Numbered from the stretch's first letter, positions 15,832-24,353 are shown. The stretch is 64,000 nt of DNA from Amycolatopsis pittospori (GCF_013870525.1 NZ_JACBXD010000009.1:1-64000); one strand, 5' to 3'. Notes: a model not told the origin generated them from the letters alone. A program made the numbers and translations.

Positions 15832-16658
15832 GCGCGTTCGGCCACCCACTCGAGGGCGGCTTCGCCATGACGAAGGACCGAGATGTGCCCGTCCCCGGGG
15901 AACGAGCGCAACTCCGCCGTCGCGCACTGACGGGACAGCCACTCTCCATGCCCGAAGGGCGCGATCCGGTCCTCGCCGCCGTGCAGGAACAGCACCGGTG
16001 CGCTGATGTCCGACGGCTGGAACCCCCACGGCGCGACATACCCGAGGTCGTCGTCGATCAACCCGTCCGGCCCGCCTTCGATCGCGGGGCCGACGACCTC
16101 GGTGAACCAGTTCCAGGGACCCGACAAGGCCGCATGATCCGCCGGGGTGAACATCTCGGCGTCGTACTCGGCCGAGGCCTCGTACTTCTCCTTTTCCGCC
16201 CGCCCCGCCGAAGCCGCCGTCAAGGACGCGACTCCCGCCGCGCTCATTCCGGCGAACCAGTCGAGCCCGTCGGCTCCGTACGGAGCCATACTCGCGACGC
16301 CGACCACCGCCGGGACCCGCTCCGGCAGCAAGGCCGCGCAGGCGAGTGCGTGCGGGCCACCGCCGGAATGCCCGAAGACCGCGAACCTCTCGATCTTCAG
16401 CGCATCGGCGACCTTCTCGACGTCCGACGCCGCAGACGCGATGTCCCGGCCGGGCCGAGGAGTCGAGCCGCCATAGCCGGGCCGGTCGTACGAGACCCAC
16501 CTGAGTCCGAGCCGCTCGGCGGCCGCGAACAGCGGAACCGGCGGGGCGCCGATGTTCGGGGTCCCGTGGTGCCAGAAGACCACCGGCCCGTCGCCGCCCG
16601 TGTCGTACGCGTGCAGCGTGGTCCCGTCCCCCAGGTCCACGTCGGACTCGTTCACCAT
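15828..16658 (-). CDS. Alpha/beta hydrolase
   Basis: The 276-residue protein starts at ATG 16658. The oxyanion segment WHHGTPN (about 29-35) and nucleophile elbow FGHSGGGPHALA (Ser near 97) define an alpha/beta hydrolase. The later acid and histidine lie in PVLFLHGGEDRIAP and GDGHISVL. It is cytoplasmic, with no signal peptide. It is translationally coupled to a histidine phosphatase, but no pathway is evident. Esterase or epoxide-hydrolase-like activity is plausible; the substrate is unknown. Confidence 0.87.
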   Translation of the reverse strand: MVNESDVDLGDGTTLHAYDTGGDGPVVFWHHGTPNIGAPPVPLFAAAERLGLRWVSYDRPGYGGSTPRPGRDIASAASDVEKVADALKIERFAVFGHSGGGPHALACAALLPERVPAVVGVASMAPYGADGLDWFAGMSAAGVASLTAASAGRAEKEKYEASAEYDAEMFTPADHAALSGPWNWFTEVVGPAIEGGPDGLIDDDLGYVAPWGFQPSDISAPVLFLHGGEDRIAPFGHGEWLSRQCATAELRSFPGDGHISVLRHGEAALEWVAERA

Positions 16659-16716
16659 GCGCCGAGCTTAACGACCGGAACCGACAGGTTCCGGAATCGC
16701 TGTACCGTCGGCGAGC

Positions 16717-17373
16717 GTGACCGACCAGACGCGCCGGAGCTACGACCTCGTGGCCGACCGGTACGCCGAAGAACTCGGCGACGAACTCCGGCACAAACCG
16801 CTGGATCGCGCCCTCCTCGACGCCTTCGCCGAGTTCGTCCAGGGCGGGACCGTCGCGGACATCGGCTGCGGCCCCGGACAGGTCGCCGCCCATCTGGCCA
16901 CCCGAGGGCTACAGGTCGTCGGCCTGGATCTCTCGACTTCGATGTGCGACGCCGTCCGACGGCGTACCTCCCTTCCCGCCTGCGCCGCGGACATGACGGC
17001 CTTGCCGGTACGGGCCGAAGGCCTGGCCGGTCTGGTCTGTCTTTACGCGACCATCCATCTCGACGACGGCCGCCGGGCCGTCGCCTATCGCGAGTTCGCC
17101 CGGGTCCTGCGGCCCGGCGCGCCCGCCTTGCTCTCCTTCCATGTCAGTGACGCCGACTTCCCGGCCGGCGGGGTGAAGACCCTCGACACCTGGTGGGACC
17201 ACGACGTCGCCCTGGATTTCCGGTTCCTCGACCCCGACACCGAGATCTCGGCACTGCGGACCGCGGGTTTCGCCCTTGTCGCCCGGCTCGATCGCGGACC
17301 GCACGCCGGGGTCGAACACCCCAGCGAACGCTGCTCCCTGCTGTTGCGCCGGACCGCCATCGGGCAACCTTGA
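16717..17373 (+). CDS. Class I SAM-dependent methyltransferase
   Basis: A GTG start at 16717 gives 218 residues. The SAM-binding motif I is VADIGCGPGQVAAHLA (about 45-60), motif II is VVGLDLSTSM and the post-motif region reads VCLYATIHLDD. The family is the Methyltransf_11/25 type that methylates small molecules. The DDN-family gene follows 52 nt downstream and may be co-transcribed. The substrate cannot be inferred. Confidence 0.85.
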   Translation: MTDQTRRSYDLVADRYAEELGDELRHKPLDRALLDAFAEFVQGGTVADIGCGPGQVAAHLATRGLQVVGLDLSTSMCDAVRRRTSLPACAADMTALPVRAEGLAGLVCLYATIHLDDGRRAVAYREFARVLRPGAPALLSFHVSDADFPAGGVKTLDTWWDHDVALDFRFLDPDTEISALRTAGFALVARLDRGPHAGVEHPSERCSLLLRRTAIGQP

Positions 17374-17425
17374 CCTTGCCCGACCTTTCGAGTCCCTCTC
17401 TTCGAGCAGAAGGATCAGGAGTCGC

Positions 17426-17821
17426 ATGTCTCGCTTTCATGAGATCCAGCACCGGGTGGTCACGACCTTCCAGCGGCGCGTGGGCAACCCGCTTCTCGTC
17501 CGGTTGCCGAATCAGGCGATCCTGGAGACCACCGGCCGCAAGTCCGGGGTGCCCCGGCAAACCCCGATCGGGGGACGCCGAGTGGGCCGCGAGTTCTGGA
17601 TCGTGTCGGAGTTCGGCGAGAAGTCGCAGTACGTCCGCAACATCCAGGCCGATCCGAGCGTCCGGGTCCGGCTCAAGGGCCGGTGGCACACCGGTACGGC
17701 GCATCTGCTCCCCGACGACGACCCCCGCGCCCGGCTGAAGGCCCTGCCCAGGCTCAACAGCGCCGCCGTCCAGGCCATGGGCACGAATCTCCTCACCATC
17801 AGGGTCGACCTCGACGACTGA
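17426..17821 (+). CDS. F420-dependent nitroreductase-like (DDN family) protein
   Basis: ATG 17426, preceded by GGATCAGGAG, gives 131 residues; the frame extending upstream lies in the methyltransferase gene. The deazaflavin-binding pattern of the DDN/AclJ family is present: ILETTGRKSGVPRQTPIGG (32-50), REFWIVSEFG, KSQYVRNIQADPSV and RWHTGTA. These small split-barrel proteins use coenzyme F420 to reduce quinones or other substrates. This supports an F420-producing actinobacterial host. Confidence 0.85.
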   Translation: MSRFHEIQHRVVTTFQRRVGNPLLVRLPNQAILETTGRKSGVPRQTPIGGRRVGREFWIVSEFGEKSQYVRNIQADPSVRVRLKGRWHTGTAHLLPDDDPRARLKALPRLNSAAVQAMGTNLLTIRVDLDD

Positions 17822-17852
17822 CCGGAACCGCCCGCCCGGATCTCGTCTTTGC

Positions 17853-17880
17853 CTTGACGCCAAGGGCAAGGTTTACGCTC
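17853..17880 (+). promoter_or_regulatory. Candidate MerR-type operator and promoter
   Basis: Just ahead of the MerR gene, CCTTGACGCCAAGGGCAAGG (17853-17872 region) contains a dyad, CCTTG...CAAGG, overlapping a TTGACG -35-like hexamer at 17854. The start codon follows within 30 nt. This is the usual geometry for an autoregulated MerR gene. It is inferred from sequence only. Confidence 0.5.
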
Positions 17881-17886
17881 GGAACC

Positions 17887-18282
17887 ATGCGGATCGGCGA
17901 ACTCGCCGCGCGGACCGGGACCACCACGCGCGCGCTGCGTTTCTATGAGTCACAAGGACTTCTCGACGCACGGCGCGCGTCGAACGGATACCGGGAGTAC
18001 GACGAAGACGACTACCGCCTGGTCAACGAGATCCTGACCCTGCAGGCGGTCGGGCTCAGCCTCGAAGACACCAGGCCGTTCGTCGAATGCCTGCGCGCCG
18101 GTCACGAGACCGGCGATTCGTGCGCCGATTCGATCGAGGTCTACCAACGCAAACTCGCCGAGGTGGACGCCTGTCTGGCCAAGCTCAACGACGTGCGGGG
18201 AGGCCTTTTGGCCAAGCTGGCGGGCGCCTTGAAGACGCCGCCGGGACCGTGTGTCGTCATTCCAGGAAAAGAGGAATCCTGA
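17887..18282 (+). CDS. MerR family transcriptional regulator
   Basis: ATG 17887 gives 131 residues. The N-terminal MerR helix-turn-helix is MRIGELAARTGTTTRALRFYESQGLL, followed by the wing NGYREYDEDDYRLVNEI and a coiled-coil dimerisation helix (about 95-115). Cysteines lie at VECLRAG, DSCADS, DACLAKL and GPCVVIP; redox or metal sensing through them is possible, but the arrangement is not the SoxR [2Fe-2S] CxxCxC cluster motif. The thioredoxin gene starts directly after its stop codon, so the pair is an operon and thioredoxin is its probable target. Confidence 0.87.
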   Translation: MRIGELAARTGTTTRALRFYESQGLLDARRASNGYREYDEDDYRLVNEILTLQAVGLSLEDTRPFVECLRAGHETGDSCADSIEVYQRKLAEVDACLAKLNDVRGGLLAKLAGALKTPPGPCVVIPGKEES

Positions 18283-18621
18283 ATGTCAGCCCTTTCCGTC
18301 GTCACCGATGAAACATTCCGAGAACTGGTCCTGGACCAGGACAAGCCCGTCCTGGTGGACTTCTGGGCGCAATGGTGCCCGCCTTGTCACATGATCGCGC
18401 CGGTGCTCGCCGAGATCGCCGACGAGCGCGCCGACGCGCTGATCATCCGCAAGCTCAACTCCGACGAAAACCCCCTCACGGCAAGGAATTATCAGGTCAT
18501 GTCCTTGCCGACGCTGATCCTCTTCCGCGACGGAAGTCCTGTGTGGACGACCGTCGGCGCACGTCCGAAGGCCCGCTTGCTGGCCGACCTGGACGCCGTT
18601 CTGCAGACGACCGGCGTCTGA
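18283..18621 (+). CDS. Thioredoxin
   Basis: The ATG follows the MerR stop with no gap. The 112-residue product has the full thioredoxin fold: DKPVLVDFWAQWCPPCHMIAPVLAEIA (21-47), the cis-Pro segment MSLPTLILFRDG and the C-terminal helix. The active site is WCPPC instead of the usual WCGPC, which should shift its redox potential. It reduces protein disulfides in the cytoplasm. Co-expression with MerR suggests an induced, stress-specific thioredoxin rather than the housekeeping one. Confidence 0.92.
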   Translation: MSALSVVTDETFRELVLDQDKPVLVDFWAQWCPPCHMIAPVLAEIADERADALIIRKLNSDENPLTARNYQVMSLPTLILFRDGSPVWTTVGARPKARLLADLDAVLQTTGV

Positions 18622-18780
18622 TCACCTCCCCTCCCGCCGATCTCCAGCTCGCCTTCGACATTACCGAGATTCGAACGTACGTGCTAGCAACAATTCAGCG
18701 AACCGCGAACTCTTGCCTTTCCCCAGCGAATATGCTTTCGCAGGTCAAGTGGCGATAATACGAGAATATTCAGGCCAGGT

Positions 18781-18811
18781 CAGTGTCGTGAAAGTACCTT
18801 TCACGACACTG
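18781..18811. repeat. Perfect 14-bp inverted repeat, GTGAAAG/CTTTCAC family
   Basis: CAGTGTCGTGAAAG-TAC-CTTTCACGACACTG is a perfect hairpin lying 160 nt after the thioredoxin stop and 90 nt before the metallo-hydrolase start. The gap 18622-18900 holds no gene. The palindrome could be a terminator or an operator for the downstream gene; its relatives elsewhere in the window (38276, 48835, 34117) sit just after stop codons. Confidence 0.7.
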
Positions 18812-18900
18812 GCCGCGCTCCCGCACGCGTCCCCTCGACCGAAACGACCCCGTCTTCGAAGCCGACGTACGGTATCGACCACCACGACGACGGGAGCCTC

Positions 18901-19731
18901 ATGCTGAACCAGGTCGCAGAGGGTGTGCTGATCCACCGGAGCGAGATACTCCGGAACAACACCGTGGTCGTGCAGGGCCGAGGCGGCGTGTTACTCGTGG
19001 ACGCCGGGATAACGGGCGATGAGATGGCCTGTCTGGCGAGCGACCTCCGCGAGTCGGGACAGCCCGTCATAGCCGGTTTCTCGACGCACCCCGATTGGGA
19101 TCACGTGCTCTGGCATGCCGAACTCGGTGAAGCGCCTCGTTACGGCACTGCCCGCTGCGCGGCCTTCATGCGGGATCTGCTGTCGAACGCGGACTGGAGG
19201 GCGCGTGCCGCCGAGGGATTACCGCCGGAAATCGCCGAGGAGACACCACTGGACCTGTTCGGCCTCATCACGGGTCTGCCTCCGGGAACGACGCGGATTC
19301 CTTGGGATGGCCCCACGGTCAGGATCATCGAGCATCCGGCGCACGCCCAGGGCCACGCGGCGCTGGTGATCGAAGAACGCGGGGTTCTCGTCGTCGGCGA
19401 CATGCTTTCCGATCTCTTCATCCCGATGTTCGGCGACGTGAACGGCGCCAATGACCCGATCGAGGAGTACCTCGCCGGACTGCGGCTGCTCGAGGGCGTG
19501 GCGGACGACGTCGAGGTCGTCATCCCCGGTCACGGGTCCGTCGGCAGAGGTGCCGAGGTACGCGAGAGGATCGAACTGGATCGAGCGTACGTGCACGCCG
19601 TACGTGACGCCCGGGTTCCCGACGACCCGCGGATCGGCTCGTCGGTCGAGCCCGGCTGGGAGTGGGTGAACGACATCCACGAAGGGCAACTCCGGCGCCT
19701 CGCCCAAGGAGCGGACCGCCTGAGCCCGTAA
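18901..19731 (+). CDS. MBL-fold metallo-hydrolase
   Basis: ATG 18901 (GACGGGAG upstream) gives 276 residues. The metal site is a variant of HxHxDH: STHPDWDHVLWH (about 62-73), in which the first His-x-His is replaced by HPDWDH. The other ligands are visible in HPAHAQGHAALV, VVGDMLSD and VIPGHGSVG. Metallo-beta-lactamase-fold enzymes hydrolyse esters, lactams, thioesters or nucleic acids. This one resembles the broad soluble hydrolase group; its substrate is unknown. Confidence 0.85.
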   Translation: MLNQVAEGVLIHRSEILRNNTVVVQGRGGVLLVDAGITGDEMACLASDLRESGQPVIAGFSTHPDWDHVLWHAELGEAPRYGTARCAAFMRDLLSNADWRARAAEGLPPEIAEETPLDLFGLITGLPPGTTRIPWDGPTVRIIEHPAHAQGHAALVIEERGVLVVGDMLSDLFIPMFGDVNGANDPIEEYLAGLRLLEGVADDVEVVIPGHGSVGRGAEVRERIELDRAYVHAVRDARVPDDPRIGSSVEPGWEWVNDIHEGQLRRLAQGADRLSP

Positions 19732-19772
19732 TCGTGTTGCGCACAGAGCCTTCCGTTCGCATTCTTCAGCAC

Positions 19773-19877
19773 ATGACATCGACCCTCGCCTTCCTGCCGA
19801 CGCCGTCCGTCTCCCGACGGGTGCGGGTGCGGCAGCAGGCCGGGACCGGTCGGAGGCCGACACCGGTCCGACCGTGA
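19773..19877 (+). CDS. Short Arg-rich ORF, possible leader peptide
   Basis: An ATG at 19773 opens 34 codons: MTSTLAFLPTPSVSRRVRVR and then QQAGTGRRPTPVRP, with seven arginines. Its TGA overlaps the GTG start of the LysE-family gene, so the two would be translationally coupled. Because LysE-type exporters move basic amino acids, an Arg-rich coupled peptide could act as a translational sensor. This is speculative, as short open frames are common in GC-rich DNA. Confidence 0.35.
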   Translation: MTSTLAFLPTPSVSRRVRVRQQAGTGRRPTPVRP

Positions 19878-20497
19878 GCGCCGCGCTCGTCGCGGGCCTG
19901 CTCGCCGGATACGGCATCGCCGTCCCGGTGGGCGCGGTCGCGACCTATCTGGTGGTGCTGACGGCTCGGACAGGACTCAGGATCGGCGCTTACGCCGCAC
20001 TCGGCGTCGCCACGGCGGACGGGCTTTACGCCCTGATCGCGGTGCTCGGCGGCAGCCGGCTCATTCCGGTCATCCAGCCGATCGCCGTACCGCTGCGGTG
20101 GGTTTCGGTGGCGGTGCTGCTCGGACTGGCCCTCCACATCGGATTCACTGGGATCCGGAACTTCCGCGACTCCGCGAAGGCCGACGTGAAGGAGCCAGTG
20201 GCGATCGGGCCGTTGAGGGCCTACGTGAGCCTGCTCGGGATCACGCTGCTGAACCCGACCACGGTGGTCTACTTCGCGGCGCTCGTCCTCGGCAGCGAGG
20301 AGATGGCTTCGGCGACCGGCGCGGAACACGTGGTCTTCGTGGTCGCGGCGTTCGTGGCCTCCGCGAGCTGGCAACTGTTCCTCGCGGGTGGCGGCGCCGT
20401 CCTCGGCAGGGCACTCACCGGACGTCGCGGGCGGCTGGTCACGGCGCTCGCGTCCAGTGCGCTGATCACGGTGCTCGGCGTCCGCCTGCTCTGGTGA
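19874..20497 (+). CDS. LysE/RhtB-family amino acid exporter
   Basis: GTG 19874 gives 207 residues with about six membrane helices. The N-terminal GLLAGYGIAVPVGAVATYLVVLTARTG corresponds to the conserved LysE-family GxxxGP-like start, and GITLLNPTTVVYFAALVLG is the family's central NP motif. Members export lysine, arginine, threonine or other amino acids from the cytoplasm. The substrate is not predictable from sequence alone. Confidence 0.85.
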   Translation: MSAALVAGLLAGYGIAVPVGAVATYLVVLTARTGLRIGAYAALGVATADGLYALIAVLGGSRLIPVIQPIAVPLRWVSVAVLLGLALHIGFTGIRNFRDSAKADVKEPVAIGPLRAYVSLLGITLLNPTTVVYFAALVLGSEEMASATGAEHVVFVVAAFVASASWQLFLAGGGAVLGRALTGRRGRLVTALASSALITVLGVRLLW

Positions 20498-20558
20498 TCC
20501 CCGCAGGGATTTCCGATCGAGGACCGTGGTTGTCCGCATGGGTTGCGAGCCTGAGCCC

Positions 20559-20993
20559 ATGACCGAAACCACGGAACGCCCGGCCACCCTCCACTCCTAC
20601 CTCGCCTACCGCGACGCGCCGAAAGCCCTCCGGTGGCTCGAACGCGCCTTCGGCTTCGAGACCCTCATGGAGCACCCCGACGAGAACGGCCTGATCCTGC
20701 ATTCGGAGCTGCGACTCGGCGGAGTCGGAGTCGTCGTTTTCAGCGCCGAGGAGGACTACGACCGCCTGACGCGCAAGGGCGAAACCGTCGGCCACGGGCT
20801 CTACATCAGCCTTCCGACGCAGGGAGCCGTGGACGCCGTCTTCGCCTCCGCCGTCGAGGCCGGCGCGACGCCGGTCTGGGAACCGGCGAGCACGGAGTGG
20901 GGGAACTACCGCTGCCGCGTCGACGATCTCGAAGGCTATGAATGGACCTTCGGCACCCACGTTCCCGGCGTTCCCCAGGCCGCCTGGAGCTAG
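20559..20993 (+). CDS. VOC/glyoxalase-superfamily protein
   Basis: ATG 20559 is the likely start (144 residues); an upstream GTG at 20526 adds an unconvincing 11 residues. The sequence YLAYRDAPKALRWLERAFGFE, LHSELRLGGVGVVVF, GLYISLPTQGAVDAVF and VDDLEGYEWTFGTH is the PhnB-like VOC fold. Such proteins range from antibiotic-resistance enzymes to dioxygenases. Its TAG stop shares the tetranucleotide CTAG with the stop of the convergent peptidase gene. Confidence 0.85.
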   Translation: MTETTERPATLHSYLAYRDAPKALRWLERAFGFETLMEHPDENGLILHSELRLGGVGVVVFSAEEDYDRLTRKGETVGHGLYISLPTQGAVDAVFASAVEAGATPVWEPASTEWGNYRCRVDDLEGYEWTFGTHVPGVPQAAWS

Positions 20994-22753
20994 AGCAGGC
21001 GGGCGAACCACTCGCGGCAGCGACGGAGGACGTCCAACTGGTGGTCACGTCCGCGGATCGAGTGTCCTTCGCCCGGATAGACGACGAGTTCGTGTTCGAC
21101 GCCGAAGCGGCGTAGTGCGCGGTGGAAGAACTCCGCCTGGGACAAGGGAACGTTGGTGTCGTTCGCGCCGTGCACGATCAGCACCGGGGTCTCGATCTTC
21201 GACGCGAAGGAGATCGGGCTGAGCTGATCGTGCCGGTGCGGGCCGCTTCCTTCCCAGCCGAAACTGCCGCCGAGCGCGGCCTCGAAGGGACCGAGTTCCC
21301 CGGTCGCGGCGAGCATTCCCCAGTCGCAGATCCCGGCGCCCACCATCGCCGCCTTGAATCGGCGGGTCTGCCCGACGGCCCAGGCCGCCATGAAACCGCC
21401 GTGACTCCAGCCCTCGATCCCCAGCCTGTCCGGGTCGGCGACCCCCTCGTCGACGAGGAGGTCGATCCCGGTTTCGATATCGCCCCATTCCTCCAACCCG
21501 ACCCGGCCGGCGACACAGGCGGCGAATTCGTGCCCATGTCCTTGTCCGCCACGGGGATTCGGCAGGAAGACGGCGTGGCCGGCCAAGGCCAGCCATTGCG
21601 CGGACGGGTACCAGTTGAGCATGAAGCGATCGGCGTGCCGGTCGTACGGTCCGCCGTGCACCATGGTGACCATCGGGAACGGTCCGTCCCGCCGGGTCCT
21701 TCCCGGCGGGAGGACCAGCAGGCCGTCCAGAGCGAGCCCGTCGGACGCCTTGTAGGACAACCGTTCCTGAGCGCCCCACCCGAATTCTCCGAGCTCCGGT
21801 GCCGTGTCACTGATACGCGACAGCTCACCGCCGATCGGTCCACAGTGGACCTCTTTCGGCCGGTGAGCCGTGCTCAGGACGGTGGCCACGACTTCGCCGT
21901 TCGACACCACCGCGTCCGCGAGACCGCGCCACAGCGACACCTCGCCGGAGCCGAGCCGGTGGAGCGCGGTGTCGAGGCCCTCGGCGACGAGCACCAAGGG
22001 CGCACCGGAATCGACCTGGGCGAGCCGGACCGGGCAGGTGGTCGTTCCGGCCGTCAGGTTCCGGTGCTCCCCCGTTTCCACGGGGACATCGAAGACCGCG
22101 AACCCGCCGACCAGTTCCGGCGTCCCGAGATAGGCGATGTGCCAGCCGTCGTGGTCTCGCCACCAGACGGGGCTGGTGGCCTCGACCTCCGCCATCCCGA
22201 GGTCGGTCGTACGACCGGTTTCCGGATCCAGCAAGGAAAGACGCGGTTCGAGAGCGCCGGGATCGAGTTCCGGGGTCGGCCAGGAGAGTACGGCGAGCAT
22301 CCCGTCCGGACGGCAGGCGACGTCGACGACGTGGTCTTCGGCGAGCGTCTTGATCTCCCGGGTCCGCGGGTCGAAACTCCGCAGCCGTGCCGGGCGAAGG
22401 CTCTCGCTCCAGACCCGGATTCCCGGAACCGGCGTCTCGTCCTCGGCGATGAACACGACCTTGTCGCGCGTCGGCAGAAAAGCGGTGATCTCGCTTCGCC
22501 AGGCGATCGGCTCGTCATCCGAGTAGAGCCGCCCGTCCCGGAGGAAATAGAGCGTCGTGGAGTCCGGCGACCATTTCGGCGAGGTGCCTTCGGTCAGTTT
22601 CCGAGGCTTTTCACCGCCGTCGGTGGCGGCCAGCCAGATCTCGGGAACGCCCTTCGCGACGGTCGCCACCCGATAGGCGACCCAGCGCCCGTCCGGCGAC
22701 AGTGCGGGTTCCGACGGGACATGGCTGTCGACGATCGACTCAGCACTCAGCAT
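20990..22753 (-). CDS. S9 family peptidase (acylaminoacyl-peptidase / prolyl oligopeptidase type)
   Basis: ATG 22753 gives 587 residues. The N-terminal 330 residues have the WD/beta-propeller rhythm of S9C enzymes (EPALSPDGRWVAYRVA, EGTSPKWSPDSTTLYFL). The C-terminal alpha/beta-hydrolase domain carries the nucleophile in GIEGWSHGGFMAAWAVG, the acid in VHGANDTNVPLSQAEFF and the His in YPGEGHSIRG. It should trim oligopeptides in the cytoplasm; no signal peptide is visible. The start of the SRPBCC gene's 3' end lies 22 nt upstream on the same strand. Confidence 0.9.
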   Translation of the reverse strand: MLSAESIVDSHVPSEPALSPDGRWVAYRVATVAKGVPEIWLAATDGGEKPRKLTEGTSPKWSPDSTTLYFLRDGRLYSDDEPIAWRSEITAFLPTRDKVVFIAEDETPVPGIRVWSESLRPARLRSFDPRTREIKTLAEDHVVDVACRPDGMLAVLSWPTPELDPGALEPRLSLLDPETGRTTDLGMAEVEATSPVWWRDHDGWHIAYLGTPELVGGFAVFDVPVETGEHRNLTAGTTTCPVRLAQVDSGAPLVLVAEGLDTALHRLGSGEVSLWRGLADAVVSNGEVVATVLSTAHRPKEVHCGPIGGELSRISDTAPELGEFGWGAQERLSYKASDGLALDGLLVLPPGRTRRDGPFPMVTMVHGGPYDRHADRFMLNWYPSAQWLALAGHAVFLPNPRGGQGHGHEFAACVAGRVGLEEWGDIETGIDLLVDEGVADPDRLGIEGWSHGGFMAAWAVGQTRRFKAAMVGAGICDWGMLAATGELGPFEAALGGSFGWEGSGPHRHDQLSPISFASKIETPVLIVHGANDTNVPLSQAEFFHRALRRFGVEHELVVYPGEGHSIRGRDHQLDVLRRCREWFARLL

Positions 22754-22775
22754 GTCCCCATACTGTCGGAAAAAG

Positions 22776-23213
22776 CTACTCCGACAACGCCTTGCCCAGT
22801 TTGTCGAGCCAGTCACCGGTGCCCTGTTCCCGCCAGGCCGGCTCCTCGTGACCGTCGAGGAAGGTGCCCTGTTCGATCAACGTCAGCCGGGTGCCACCGG
22901 CCTCGGCTTCGAACAGGATCGTCGTGACGGACACGGTCGCCAGGACGCCTTTCGCGGAAAGCTTCGTCCCGTAGACGATCCGCTCGTTTTCGACGATGTC
23001 CTCGTAGTGCGAGTCGGCGGTCATCCGTTTCCCGTCATCGGGCGGGCCGCTGGTGACCTCGCGGCCGCCGACGCGGAAGTCCAGTGAATGCCCTCCGCCG
23101 GGCACGGCGAACCATCCGGCCTTCGCGGCGGGATCGGCCCAAGCAGCGAAGACGCGCTCCGGCGGCGCGGTGTAGACGCGTTCGAGGGTGAAGGTGGCGT
23201 GTTTGACGGTCAT
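22776..23213 (-). CDS. AHSA1/SRPBCC-domain protein
   Basis: The 145-residue protein starts at ATG 23213, overlapping the ArsR stop by 4 bp. VYTAPPERVFAAWADPAAKAGWFAVPGG is the typical start of an activator-of-Hsp90-like (Bet v1 fold) domain, and the C-terminus ends GTGDWLDKLGKALSE. These proteins bind hydrophobic ligands. In actinobacteria they are very often coupled to an ArsR repressor, as here. The ligand is unknown. Confidence 0.87.
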   Translation of the reverse strand: MTVKHATFTLERVYTAPPERVFAAWADPAAKAGWFAVPGGGHSLDFRVGGREVTSGPPDDGKRMTADSHYEDIVENERIVYGTKLSAKGVLATVSVTTILFEAEAGGTRLTLIEQGTFLDGHEEPAWREQGTGDWLDKLGKALSE

Positions 23214-23554
23214 GACTTTTTCCCTTCATCGAAGTTCAGAAAGTCGCCCAACCGGTCGAGCCGGTGTTCCCAGCCGGTGCGCTGCCCGCCGAGCCAGTCC
23301 TCGGCCATTCGCAGCCCGTCCGGCTCGAGATGGCAGGTGCGGACGCGGCCGGCCTTCTCCGACCGGACCAGCCCGCAGGCTTCGAGCACCTGAAGGTGCT
23401 GCATCACCGCGGGTAGCGACATCGACAACGGCTGCGCGAGTTCCCCGACCGAAGCCGGTCCTCGCGTGAGCCGCTCGATGATTTCGCGGCGGGTCCCGTC
23501 GGACAGGGCCTTGAACACCTGGTCCATCCGTTGGTTAGGCACATGCTTAACCAT
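23210..23554 (-). CDS. ArsR-family transcriptional repressor
   Basis: ATG 23554 (MVKHVPNQRMDQVFKALSDG) is preferred over a TTG at 23578, giving 114 residues. The winged helix reads LSDGTRREIIERLTRGPASVGELAQPLSMSLPAVMQHLQVLEACGLVRSEKAGRVRTC. There is no CxC metal site in the recognition helix, so it is probably a non-metal sensor of the kind paired with AHSA1 genes. It is translationally coupled to the SRPBCC gene and probably represses the pair. Confidence 0.87.
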   Translation of the reverse strand: MVKHVPNQRMDQVFKALSDGTRREIIERLTRGPASVGELAQPLSMSLPAVMQHLQVLEACGLVRSEKAGRVRTCHLEPDGLRMAEDWLGGQRTGWEHRLDRLGDFLNFDEGKKS

Positions 23555-23591
23555 GCACCCACGCCGAGCGTTAGTCAAGCAGATGCTTAAC
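23543..23591. promoter_or_regulatory. Candidate ArsR operator: two ATGCTTAAC repeats
   Basis: The nonamer ATGCTTAAC occurs at 23543-23551 and again at 23583-23591, 40 bp apart, flanking the ArsR start codon in an otherwise GC-rich stretch. Autoregulatory binding by the ArsR protein is a reasonable inference from position. Confidence 0.4.
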
Positions 23592-23594
23592 TTT

Positions 23595-24296
23595 CTACTC
23601 CTCCGCGGTCATACCTTCGACGAGCAGCCACTGGGACGCGAGGTACGAGGTCAGCACGAAGGTTTCGAGGTTGGCCCGCACGCGCTCGCTGGTGACGAAG
23701 TTGCGGCGGATCAGGATCGCCAGGTCGGACGCGGAGAACAGCAGCGCGCCGACGGCGAGCCAGGTCCGGCGGTCGCCCGACGGGACGACCATCCCACCCG
23801 ACACGCGAGCCTTCGGCGCGAGCACCGGATCGGCCGCGAGGGTCGACGTCGTGCTCAGTAGACCTCCGTAGATCGAAAGCACCGAAGACACCGGAGACGG
23901 CTTCGGGAGCGTCATCGCGACGGCGGCCGCCGCCCAGGCTCCGAGTCGAGGTGACGCCGTCGCCGTACGCGGCCGCGCGCCGCGACGCCACAGGAAGGCG
24001 GAGTACAGCACCTGCATCACGCCGAACGACGTCGCACCCTTGATCAGTTCGCGGTCTTCATGCGACCGGCCCATGAAGTGGTCGCCCGCGCCTGCCGCGA
24101 TCAAGGCGGCGACGAGCAGGCCCTTCTCCCCCGGTGCAAGCGTTTGCGCCCGGGCGACGCGAGCAGCGAGCACGGGGACGGCGGCCGGTTTGGTCACCAG
24201 CTGCAACCGCCGGTTGCCGGTCCTGGCGGAGTACACCGTGCCGATCGCGGCGGCGCCGAACAGCACCCGCTCGGCGAACTTGAGGACCTTCACCAA
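23595..24296 (-). CDS. YhhN-family (lysoplasmalogenase-like) membrane protein
   Basis: The 233-residue protein starts with MVKVLKFAERVLFGAAAIG at 24296 and has about six to eight hydrophobic segments. The segments VTKPAAVPVLA, IAAGAGDHFMGR and VGALLFSASDLAILIRRNF match the YhhN family pattern, including acidic residues inside helices. Characterised relatives cleave the vinyl-ether bond of lysoplasmalogens at the membrane. Whether that substrate applies here is unknown. Confidence 0.78.
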   Translation of the reverse strand: MVKVLKFAERVLFGAAAIGTVYSARTGNRRLQLVTKPAAVPVLAARVARAQTLAPGEKGLLVAALIAAGAGDHFMGRSHEDRELIKGATSFGVMQVLYSAFLWRRGARPRTATASPRLGAWAAAAVAMTLPKPSPVSSVLSIYGGLLSTTSTLAADPVLAPKARVSGGMVVPSGDRRTWLAVGALLFSASDLAILIRRNFVTSERVRANLETFVLTSYLASQWLLVEGMTAEE

Positions 24297-24353
24297 CCAC
24301 CTCCGGAACTTATTTCCGGGTAAGTTACCAGGCGGTCAGCACGCGGACGTCTC

